Assembly (NCBI GenBank): GCA_023386855.1
Contig: JAEWIW010000052.1
Span: 1-14,599, forward strand
DNA length: 14,599 bases
Reading direction: 5' to 3'
Origin: Bacteroidota bacterium
GTDB lineage: Bacteria; Bacteroidota; Bacteroidia; Chitinophagales; Chitinophagaceae
A program made the position numbers and the translations under genes. Below the pieces are notes generated by a model. That model saw nothing but the letters and a program-made list of their open reading frames with translations. It was not told where the DNA came from and searched no databases. Every line of letters begins with the position of its first letter. The first letter of the stretch is position 1. Below, piece after piece: positions 1-9,083 of the stretch.

Positions 1-1031
1 GGGTATGCGCCATTTACATCACTGGCAAGCCCACGACCCAGCAATGCATGGTAAAGCCCTGTATAAAACTTCACCCTGTCTTCTTTTCTTCCTCCTTCCA
101 CAGCGATCTTTCCCAATGATTCATTCCAGCTTTTGCTGGCAAGTGTTTTTGCCTGGTCAAAATTCATGGTTGCAGCTTCTTCCTGGAGATTCAGCCTTGC
201 ATTCTCAATGGAAGTATAGGACAACCCTGCTTTGATGGTAATGGATTCATTTCCCTTTGTGGAAAAACTTAAATACAATCCAGCTCCTTCACCTTCAATT
301 GTTTTTTCATTTGGTGTTATCGCGCTTCCTTTAAAGGTTCCTACTGCAGCGGGCTTTTTATCGATGACTGCAGAAAAATACATGGCCACATCAGCACCGG
401 GCTGGTATTTCTGAACATACTCTGGTAGCGTAATAACATAACCTTCAATCCTGCCATCTTCTGTCATATATACTTTTGCGTCTTTAACCCTTCCGCTTTC
501 TCCCTGCCTGTTACCAATATCAAAAAGAATATGCGATGCATCTCCCTTCGGAAAAGTATAGCGATGAAAAGCCACCCTTGGTGTTGAAGTTAGTTCCGCC
601 CTGATATTGTAATCTTTCAGCATAACGGAATAATAACCTGGCTTTGCAATTTCATCATTGCGATCAAATGCAGAACGGTAACCGGTTTGAGGGAATTCTT
701 TTTTACCGGGAACCGTAACGAGTTTGCCGGTGGTTGGCATGAATACCACACCCCCTACCTGGAACTCATGGAAATTGGGAAAGCCTTCGATCGATGAATC
801 GCGGTAATCATAACCTACCGCTTCCCATCCCCATTTGTTGCCATAATGTCCATTCGTGGAAGGCGCAGGCTTTGCCATACCAAAAGGAACCGAGCCCGGT
901 GTAAAATGAAACCACCTGCAATGCGCTGTACCAATTCTTGGTTCCACTTCATCAGCAGGATTGACCACCTGCTGCGATTGTGCATTTAACAGGAATAAGA
1001 TTAAAAGATATAACAGTCCGATTTTTTTCAT
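1..1031 (-). CDS. GH92 family alpha-mannosidase, N-terminal part (3' end beyond window)
   Basis: Secreted exo-alpha-mannosidase of glycoside hydrolase family 92, a calcium-dependent inverting family that trims mannose from N-glycans and mannans. The ATG at 1031 opens a signal peptide (MKK followed by a long Leu/Ile run, likely cleavage near residue 19 after NAQS). About 343 residues are visible of the usual 700-780, covering the N-terminal beta-sandwich. Family signatures seen are VNP near residue 23, PGSVPFGM at 45-52 and GYDYRDSSIEGF at 73-84. The catalytic acid and base lie in the missing C-terminal half, so linkage specificity cannot be read. The segment between VNP and PFGM is longer and different from typical GH92, suggesting a divergent subgroup. 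It starts 24 bp after the kinase-isomerase fusion gene and is surely co-transcribed with it. Family assignment is confident; the exact substrate is not known. Confidence 0.88.
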   Translation of the reverse strand, partial: MKKIGLLYLLILFLLNAQSQQVVNPADEVEPRIGTAHCRWFHFTPGSVPFGMAKPAPSTNGHYGNKWGWEAVGYDYRDSSIEGFPNFHEFQVGGVVFMPTTGKLVTVPGKKEFPQTGYRSAFDRNDEIAKPGYYSVMLKDYNIRAELTSTPRVAFHRYTFPKGDASHILFDIGNRQGESGRVKDAKVYMTEDGRIEGYVITLPEYVQKYQPGADVAMYFSAVIDKKPAAVGTFKGSAITPNEKTIEGEGAGLYLSFSTKGNESITIKAGLSYTSIENARLNLQEEAATMNFDQAKTLASKSWNESLGKIAVEGGRKEDRVKFYTGLYHALLGRGLASDVNGAY

Positions 1032-1055
1032 TTGTATCTTATATGATGTGAAAAA

Positions 1056-3764
1056 TTATTTTACAAATGCGCTTACCAGTTTTATAGGGGTATTGCCCGG
1101 GTTAACAAAAGTATAGCTTCCTGCAGCAGCAGGTATGATAAAGGTTTCGGCATAATGGAAAACCCTGGTTTCATTACCAGTGATCACCTTCACCGACTTT
1201 CCTTCTACCAGCATCATGATATGACATTGATCATTCGTATCAAATGTAGCTTCGCTCAATAATTTAATGCGGTGTATATCATAAAAATGATCTTTATGCG
1301 TAGGAAGATGAACAAGTTTATATCGTTCATTTTCTTCCAGTACCACCGGCTTTGAAATGAGCTCTTCTTCCACTTTCCTTCCTTTTCTCGAAAAGTCAAG
1401 GTTATTGAAAGCATGTTCTATGTTGATCGGCCTTGGTTTTCCATTAAGATCCGGCCTTAACCAGTCGTACATTTTAAATGTAAATATGTAAGGCGTGGCA
1501 CTGATCTCCAGTACAAGGTTATTGGTCCCTGAGCTATGCACGGTTCCGTTGGGAATAAGGAACAGGTCATGCTTATGCGATGGAAAAGTTCTTACATAAT
1601 TTTCAATATCAACAACCTTGCCTTCCTGCTGGCTTTTTTCAAGTTTCTTCTTCAAAACGTTCTTATCAATATCCTCCTGGAAGCCCAGGTAAACTTTTGC
1701 ATCTTCCCTGCAATCAAGGATATAATAGGTTTCATCCTGCGTCAGGTTTTCACCGAAATGCTCACGGATATAATCCAGTCGTGGATGGCATTGAATGGAA
1801 AGATTACCGCCGTCAAAAGTATCGAGGAAATCAAAACGTATGGGGAACTCCTTGCCAAATCGTGATGCATCTTTACCGAGCACCTTTTCATACTGGTACT
1901 CCATCAACCAGTCGAAAGAAAGTTCAAGCAGGCTTCCATCTTCTTCAAATACAATACCGTTTTCAGGAACGATCAATTCGAACGACCATGCATAGTTCAC
2001 CTCTTCCTTATTCAGCGCTGGTATCTTTTCTTTCAACCACTGGCCTCCCCATGCTCCTGCTTCAAACCATGGCCGCGCTCTTATTGTATGCTGAACCATA
2101 TGCTGAAGTGTTTCCTCAACGTATGCTTTATTCGTCCAGGAAATATCATCTTTCCATTGCCCATCGGCCAGTATTGCAATGCGGTCTTTAATGCTTGATC
2201 GATGCGCGTTCAATACTACCCAATCAACAAAATAAAATCTTTTATATAACTGTTGAGGATTGCTGTTGATGCTGCTGCCGATATTATTTACTGCACCTGC
2301 GCGCATCCTGTATTGCAATTCATTTTTAGGAAGGTCTACATAAATAACCGGCGCATCCCAATTCACCAATGATGCACCGAGGCCAATGATGATGTTAAGA
2401 TCAAATTGATCACCTGGCTTCAGTGCTTGCAGTTTATCGTAGCGGATAAAATCTTTTAAATCCAAGGTTGACCTGGTTCCCCAAACGGAACCCTCTTCGC
2501 CAAGGAATGGCTTAACCATTTCATGTACGGACTGCTCATCTTTAATGAAGGCAGATGCATGGTACCAGGCCACACTGATATTATGGTTAAGGAAATAAGC
2601 ATTGCATTGCTCTACTATAATGTCCCAGTCTACACCAACATATCCATCAATGATGACCTGTTTTTTTGAAGCCATCCATGCAGCCAATGAATCATATCCT
2701 TTATTGATCTTTCCTGAAACTACAGATTGAAAAGGGTAGATATCATAAACATCCTCATGATGATTAGTTTGTTCCACTTGCTGCGGCATCAATGCCTGCG
2801 AGGTTTTACGCCATGAAGATGGTGAAGAATGTTCCTTGCTTAATTGCTCTTTCTTTGCTTTCACCAACGCAGCAGCGCCCATGATGGCGGAAAGTTCCAT
2901 ATTCTCGGAGATCTTTATGCTTACGCGGATACCAGCTGCTTCGAGCTGGTTTATGAGGCTGGGCAGGAACAGTTCAGCTGATTTACTGATACTGCCACCC
3001 ATAATTAATGCATCGGCATTGAAGCTTTTCAGCCATGGCGAAAGGCATTCCCCAAGTTGTACTCCAAATATCCGGAAGGTTTCAAGCGCTTCCGGCTCCT
3101 GCTGACGGGCAAGAGTGGCGATCGACTTAACTCCATCCAAATGCTTACCTGAGAGCTTTTCATACTGGTCAATGATTCCACGGGTGGATATAACATTTTC
3201 GGCAATGCCTCCCTGGTAGGGAGTGTTATACAACACACCACCGGAAGGTACGCCTTCGCCCTCTTTCATGATTCGGTGATCTTTAATGAATGTAGCGCCA
3301 AAACCCGTTCCAAGCGTAATGGCCAGCAGCCGACCTGGAGAAGATGTATCACCAAACAACGATTCGCCAAGCCCAAAACAGGATGCATCATTTTCAAACA
3401 CCACGGGTATCGATCCATCCAGTTGCAGGCCCGATCGGATGGCCTGCAGGATATTGAACCCGTAAACCGATTCATATTTATTCAATCCTTCGATCAGTGA
3501 GATTCCTTTTTCATAATCAAACGGACCAGGCATGGATACGCCTACTCCACTGATTGCTGCCTGGCTTCCCTGTAGCTTTACCAGTTTTTCTATGGAGCTT
3601 TGCATGGCAGAAAGCCATTGACGAAGAATAATATGCACCGCAGCTCCTGCATCTACACTATTCTTGCTCATGGTTTGCTCCAAAACCTGTCCTGTGGATG
3701 CATCCACAATCGCTGCGCTGATATGCGAACCGCCAATATCTGCTCCAAGAATCCATTGCTTCAT
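1056..3764 (-). CDS. ROK sugar kinase / degenerate kinase-like domain / class I mannose-6-phosphate isomerase fusion
   Basis: Cytoplasmic protein of 902 residues predicted to phosphorylate mannose (or glucose) and isomerise mannose-6-P to fructose-6-P. Residues 1-310 are a ROK kinase: phosphate loop DIGGSH at 9-14, catalytic Asp in ENDA at 124-127, LGTGFG at 151-156. The CGxxGC zinc motif of many ROK proteins is absent. Residues about 345-520 resemble a uridine-kinase-like P-loop domain, but the loop position reads IDGYVGVDWD (372-381) with no Lys-Ser/Thr, so it is probably inactive. Residues about 565-902 are a class I phosphomannose isomerase with its zinc ligands: Q and H of QCHP (658-661), E678, H743, and YDWLR at 766-770. 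ATGs also exist at 3788 and 3794, but those codons lie in or beside a palindromic operator, and 3764 gives the normal ROK N-terminus. A more upstream reading would overlap the regulator gene. Confidence 0.9.
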   Translation of the reverse strand: MKQWILGADIGGSHISAAIVDASTGQVLEQTMSKNSVDAGAAVHIILRQWLSAMQSSIEKLVKLQGSQAAISGVGVSMPGPFDYEKGISLIEGLNKYESVYGFNILQAIRSGLQLDGSIPVVFENDASCFGLGESLFGDTSSPGRLLAITLGTGFGATFIKDHRIMKEGEGVPSGGVLYNTPYQGGIAENVISTRGIIDQYEKLSGKHLDGVKSIATLARQQEPEALETFRIFGVQLGECLSPWLKSFNADALIMGGSISKSAELFLPSLINQLEAAGIRVSIKISENMELSAIMGAAALVKAKKEQLSKEHSSPSSWRKTSQALMPQQVEQTNHHEDVYDIYPFQSVVSGKINKGYDSLAAWMASKKQVIIDGYVGVDWDIIVEQCNAYFLNHNISVAWYHASAFIKDEQSVHEMVKPFLGEEGSVWGTRSTLDLKDFIRYDKLQALKPGDQFDLNIIIGLGASLVNWDAPVIYVDLPKNELQYRMRAGAVNNIGSSINSNPQQLYKRFYFVDWVVLNAHRSSIKDRIAILADGQWKDDISWTNKAYVEETLQHMVQHTIRARPWFEAGAWGGQWLKEKIPALNKEEVNYAWSFELIVPENGIVFEEDGSLLELSFDWLMEYQYEKVLGKDASRFGKEFPIRFDFLDTFDGGNLSIQCHPRLDYIREHFGENLTQDETYYILDCREDAKVYLGFQEDIDKNVLKKKLEKSQQEGKVVDIENYVRTFPSHKHDLFLIPNGTVHSSGTNNLVLEISATPYIFTFKMYDWLRPDLNGKPRPINIEHAFNNLDFSRKGRKVEEELISKPVVLEENERYKLVHLPTHKDHFYDIHRIKLLSEATFDTNDQCHIMMLVEGKSVKVITGNETRVFHYAETFIIPAAAGSYTFVNPGNTPIKLVSAFVK

Positions 3765-3775
3765 TTGCTTGTTGG

Positions 3776-3789
3776 TATGTTTGAACATA
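3776..3789. promoter_or_regulatory. Palindromic operator copy 2, before the kinase-isomerase gene
   Basis: TATGTT-TG-AACATA is a perfect 6+2+6 inverted repeat, 11 bp upstream of the chosen start at 3764. It is the exact reverse complement of the palindrome before the GntR gene (4547-4560). A weak minus-strand promoter box TAAATTTT (7 of 8 matches to TAnnTTTG) lies at 3810-3803, which would put the operator just downstream of the transcription start. Likely bound by the adjacent GntR-family protein. The repeat is seen directly; the ligand protein is inferred. Confidence 0.7.
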
Positions 3790-3807
3790 GTCATGGGTAA
3801 AAAAAAT

Positions 3808-4542
3808 TTATTTTGATTTCCTGATATCGATAGAATAGGTGAATTTATCCGACCTGTAATAGCCCAGGTTATACTCAATTGGCCGATCGCCGGGGTCAAA
3901 AACGAATCTTTCCCTCACCAGTATGGGATCTTTTGCTCCTATTTTTAATTTCTTTGCAAACTTGCCGGCGAGTTCGGCCCTTATATGTTCATTAGATCGT
4001 ACTACCACCACTCCATACTTTTGTTCCAGCATGGAATACAAAGGGATCTGGAAATTATCATCCTTACTTACACCGATCCTGGGATGGAAATAACTTTCAA
4101 AGAAAACGATGGGCTCATCGCCTGCCCCTTTGAGTTTGCTTAACTTAAGCACTGTTCGTTTTTCCGGAATATTAAAGAAGGCCGCGAGCTTTTTATCGGC
4201 AGGAACTTCCTCAACCTTCAATTCAAGATTCTGCACATTAACGCCACTTTCCTTCATCTCCTGGGTAAAACTATACCAGTGATCCAGGCCAGTCTGTAAA
4301 CTTTTACGCTGTGCCACCTTGGTCCCAACACCTTTCTTTCGTAACAGCAAACCCTCGTATTCCAGCTTATTAGTAGCCTGGCGGATCGTATTCCTCGACA
4401 CCCCTAAGCGGTTGGCAAGCTCTACTTCCTTGGGTAATAATGCGCCATTCTTGAACTCGGGATTGTCGATCAGTTTCCGCATCAGGCTTTCCACCTGGAT
4501 ATGCAAAGGCAGCTTACTCTTATGATCGATGGCTAATTTCAT
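3808..4542 (-). CDS. GntR-family transcriptional regulator with UTRA ligand domain (HutC/FarR type)
   Basis: DNA-binding regulator of 244 residues, a normal length for the HutC subfamily. Residues about 10-75 form the GntR winged helix-turn-helix, with the characteristic LPKEVELANRLGVSRNTIRQ stretch at 36-55 and a wing around residues 66-75. Residues about 88-238 are a UTRA domain, the chorismate-lyase-like fold that binds small effectors, often sugar phosphates. It is the first gene of a minus-strand operon with the kinase-isomerase (43 bp gap) and GH92 mannosidase, and diverges from the GH97 gene. The effector is therefore likely mannose-6-P, fructose-6-P or a related sugar phosphate, but this is inference from neighbours. 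Palindromes at 4547-4560 and 3776-3789 suggest autoregulation plus control of the downstream gene. Confidence 0.93.
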   Translation of the reverse strand: MKLAIDHKSKLPLHIQVESLMRKLIDNPEFKNGALLPKEVELANRLGVSRNTIRQATNKLEYEGLLLRKKGVGTKVAQRKSLQTGLDHWYSFTQEMKESGVNVQNLELKVEEVPADKKLAAFFNIPEKRTVLKLSKLKGAGDEPIVFFESYFHPRIGVSKDDNFQIPLYSMLEQKYGVVVVRSNEHIRAELAGKFAKKLKIGAKDPILVRERFVFDPGDRPIEYNLGYYRSDKFTYSIDIRKSK

Positions 4543-4546
4543 CTTG

Positions 4547-4560
4547 TATGTTCAAACATA
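4547..4560. promoter_or_regulatory. Palindromic operator copy 1, before the GntR gene
   Basis: TATGTT-CA-AACATA, a perfect 6+2+6 inverted repeat ending 4 bp before the GntR start codon at 4542. The same palindrome in the opposite orientation precedes the next gene (3776-3789). A minus-strand box TTAATTTG (7 of 8 to TAnnTTTG) lies at 4588-4581, so the operator would again fall between the transcription start and the start codon. Size and symmetry fit a dimeric GntR winged-helix site. Confidence 0.7.
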
Positions 4561-6864
<2,304 letters not shown>

Positions 6865-6906
6865 CAACGGTTTTATTTCTTTGTAGGTGTTCATGCTTAC
6901 TCTTCA

Positions 6907-6929
6907 TTGGTTACATTTGGAGTAACCAA
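6907..6929. promoter_or_regulatory. Promoter box inside an inverted repeat, upstream of the PAS-LuxR gene
   Basis: TTGGTTAC (6907-6914) and GTAACCAA (6922-6929) are perfect 8-bp inverted arms separated by 7 bp. TACATTTG at 6912-6919 matches the Bacteroidota TAnnTTTG box fully and overlaps the left arm and spacer, so transcription would start near 6926 with a leader of about 19 nt to the ATG at 6945. The upstream TTG element is not well placed (nearest at 6881-6883, 28 bp before the box). The layout suggests a repressor site, possibly for autoregulation. Confidence 0.6.
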
Positions 6930-6944
6930 CGATTGCTTAGCCCT

Positions 6945-7649
6945 ATGTACCATCTACTGCCGAATGACATTAATAATGATAGAATACTCAGGGAACAGGT
7001 CATAGAAAAGATCCGTTCCCTGAATTTAATTGAAGATGAACTGTCATCCGTTATCATCATCCATGATATCAGGGATGCTTCTGTTGTGTATATGTCGAAG
7101 AACGGCTTAAAGCACCTGGGCATGACCCTTGAGGCCTTGAGAGAAATGGCCACCGAATATTATCAACGCTTCTTTAATAGTGAAGATGCCAAGGATTATG
7201 TGCCCAAGATCCTGGGCCTGCTGGAAAGAAACAATAACGAAGAAATGGTTTCTTATTTCCAGCAGGTACGCAAAGCCGAGGATGCGCCATGGGCCTGGTA
7301 TGCCAGCTGCACCAGGATATTTTTTCGCGGTCATAATGGCAAACCTTTGCTCACCCTTACCAGTTCAATTCCCATAGATCCACAGCATTTCTTTAATAGT
7401 AAAGTTGAAAGACTTTTACAGGAAAACAGTTTTTTACAGGAGAACAAACGTGCTTTCCTTTCGCTCACAAACAGGGAAAGAGAAATCCTTAAGATGTTGG
7501 CCACTGGCGCCAGCTCTCTTGATATAGCACAGAAATTATTTATTTCAGAAGCCACTGTAAACACACACAGGAGGAACCTGCGAAATAAACTGAATGCAGA
7601 AACACCGTATGATATCATTCGTTTTGCACAGGCGTTCGATTTGATTTAA
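6945..7649 (+). CDS. PAS-like sensor, LuxR-family transcriptional regulator
   Basis: Cytoplasmic regulator of 234 residues. Residues about 28-150 resemble a PAS sensor domain (IIIHDIRDASVVYMSKNGL at 37-55, then strands around WYASCTRIFF and LLTLTSSIPID). A short coiled linker rich in Leu/Gln/Asn (153-168) leads to a LuxR-type helix-turn-helix at 174-218, with LTNREREILKMLATG at 174-188 and the recognition helix in SEATVNTHRRNLRNKL at 201-216. There is no phospho-acceptor receiver domain, so it senses a ligand or redox state directly rather than acting as a response regulator. ATG 6945 is preferred over the TTG at 6933. This PAS-LuxR layout is common in Bacteroidota and usually of unknown signal. 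It lies 72 bp before the PLP-enzyme gene and shares a 10-bp upstream sequence with it, making that gene its most likely target. Confidence 0.88.
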   Translation: MYHLLPNDINNDRILREQVIEKIRSLNLIEDELSSVIIIHDIRDASVVYMSKNGLKHLGMTLEALREMATEYYQRFFNSEDAKDYVPKILGLLERNNNEEMVSYFQQVRKAEDAPWAWYASCTRIFFRGHNGKPLLTLTSSIPIDPQHFFNSKVERLLQENSFLQENKRAFLSLTNREREILKMLATGASSLDIAQKLFISEATVNTHRRNLRNKLNAETPYDIIRFAQAFDLI

Positions 7650-7721
7650 ATTTAGTCCACTCATTGTACCACTAACGATTGCTGTACCAGCAAATACTGG
7701 TAGGCTTATAAAAAACTGATT
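7650..7721. promoter_or_regulatory. Upstream region of the PLP-enzyme gene with repeats
   Basis: Short intergenic region. TGTACCA occurs twice in direct orientation (7665-7671 and 7683-7689, 18 bp apart). TACCAG (7685-7690) and CTGGTA (7697-7702) form a perfect inverted repeat with 6-bp spacer. AACGATTGCT at 7674-7683 is identical to 6928-6937 upstream of the LuxR gene. No convincing TAnnTTTG box is seen. Likely binding sites for the neighbouring regulator; function inferred. Confidence 0.4.
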
Positions 7722-9011
7722 ATGTCAAACTCCCGTCGCTCCTTCCTCCATAAGCTTGGGGGTATCCCGCTCGCCTTCCAGGCCGGCGACATTGCCAACA
7801 TGTTCAATAAAGAAGAAATAACCTTAGCCGGCACAAAGGTGCAGGGCCTCACCGATAAGCAGGTGGCACAGGATGAAGATTACTGGTCGGTGATCCAGCA
7901 GGCTTATACCGTTGACCCCAATATTATTAACCTGAATAATGGTGGGGTGAGCCCATCACCAAGAATGGTACAGGAAGCCGTTGAGCGTTATAATACGCTA
8001 ACCAACCAGGGCCCTTCATATTACATGTGGCGAATCATCGACCAGGGAAGGGAACCACTCCGTAATAAACTGGCGCAACTGGCAGGCTGTGATCCCAATG
8101 AAATTGCCATCAACCGCAATTCAACAGAAGCCTTGAATACCGTGATCTATGGATTGAACTTTAATCGTGGCGATGAGATCATTGGAACCAAACAGGACTA
8201 CCCCAACATGATCAATGCCTGGAAACAGCGACAGGAACGTGATGGCATAACCTACAAACAGATCAGTTTTGATTTCCCTATCGAAGATGATGATACCATT
8301 GTGAAAGCATTTGAAAAAGCGATCACTCCTAAAACAAAACTGTTGCATATCACCCATATGATCAACTGGGTTGGACAAATCATGCCGGTGCGAAAGATCG
8401 CTGATATGGCACATGCAAAAGGAATACAGGTGCTTGTAGATGGTGCGCATAGTTTTGGACTGCTCGATTTCAACATACCAGATCTTCATGCAGATTATTT
8501 CGGGACCAGCCTGCACAAGTTTCTCAGCGCTCCCATTGGCAGCGGGTTATTATGGATTAAGAAAGATAATATCGAAAAAGTATGGCCCCTGGTATGCAAT
8601 GATGCTCCCCATAGTGGTGATATCAGGAAGTTCGAAAGCCTTGGTACGCGCAGCTTTCCCATTGAACAGGGAATCGGCGAAGCCGTAAACTTTCACAATT
8701 CAATTGGAAAAAAACGCAAGGAGGAAAGGATACGCTACCTTAAAAACTACTGGGCATTAAGCGCGAAAGAAATACCAGGCGTTACTATTCATACCTCGTT
8801 AAAAGATCCATATTCCTGTGCTATTTGTGGATTCAGCATAAAGGGTAAAACACCGCAGCAGGTCGATAGCGAACTATTCAACAAATACAAGATTCATACT
8901 GTTGGCATTAGTTGGGAAAACATCAACTGCGTTCGGGTTACACCCCATGTATATACCAAACCCCTTGACCTGGATAAGCTTGTCCAGGCTATCAGGCAAC
9001 TGGCAGTATAA
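7722..9011 (+). CDS. Class V aminotransferase-fold PLP enzyme (isopenicillin N epimerase-like) with Tat leader
   Basis: PLP-dependent enzyme of 429 residues, fold type I, class V aminotransferase family, nearest in pattern to the CefD/cysteine desulfurase-like group. The PLP Schiff-base lysine is K266 in TSLHKFLSAPIGSG, and D240 in VLVDGAHSFG is the residue expected to pair with the pyridine nitrogen. NRNSTEALNTV near residue 130 is the usual phosphate/cofactor-side segment. The N-terminus has a twin-arginine motif, SRRSFLHKLGG at 4-14, followed by a short weakly hydrophobic stretch (LGGIPLAF), suggesting export of the folded holoenzyme through Tat. Known members of the family act as racemases, lyases, desulfurases or aminotransferases, and the substrate cannot be read here. 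Lies downstream of the PAS-LuxR gene on the same strand, and is convergent with the following gene. Confidence 0.88.
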   Translation: MSNSRRSFLHKLGGIPLAFQAGDIANMFNKEEITLAGTKVQGLTDKQVAQDEDYWSVIQQAYTVDPNIINLNNGGVSPSPRMVQEAVERYNTLTNQGPSYYMWRIIDQGREPLRNKLAQLAGCDPNEIAINRNSTEALNTVIYGLNFNRGDEIIGTKQDYPNMINAWKQRQERDGITYKQISFDFPIEDDDTIVKAFEKAITPKTKLLHITHMINWVGQIMPVRKIADMAHAKGIQVLVDGAHSFGLLDFNIPDLHADYFGTSLHKFLSAPIGSGLLWIKKDNIEKVWPLVCNDAPHSGDIRKFESLGTRSFPIEQGIGEAVNFHNSIGKKRKEERIRYLKNYWALSAKEIPGVTIHTSLKDPYSCAICGFSIKGKTPQQVDSELFNKYKIHTVGISWENINCVRVTPHVYTKPLDLDKLVQAIRQLAV

Positions 9012-9018
9012 ATAACTT

Positions 9019-9041
9019 GGCCAGGTGATATAAATATGGCC
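9019..9041. terminator. Possible weak terminator hairpin between convergent genes
   Basis: GGCCA (9019-9023) and TGGCC (9037-9041) can pair around a 13-nt AT-rich loop, followed within 15 nt by a T-run (about 9053-9058). It lies between the convergent PLP-enzyme and ADP-ribosylglycohydrolase genes, where a terminator is expected, but the stem is short and the T-tract not adjacent. Confidence 0.3.
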
Positions 9042-9083
9042 GGGTTAGTTCATTTTTTCGCAAGTACTGCCTTACAAAAAATT

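Noticed and set aside
1..414. Short plus-strand frames at the left edge
   Set aside because: They are antisense to the GH92 gene, whose family motifs are unambiguous.
406..419. TATTTCTGAACATA, a 12-of-14 match to the proposed GntR operator
   Set aside because: It lies inside the GH92 coding region, the left arm is broken, and only the AACATA half is intact; chance is sufficient.
1580..2191. A 203-codon plus-strand open frame opposite the kinase-isomerase gene
   Set aside because: It is antisense to a gene with clear catalytic motifs and its translation has no recognisable domain.
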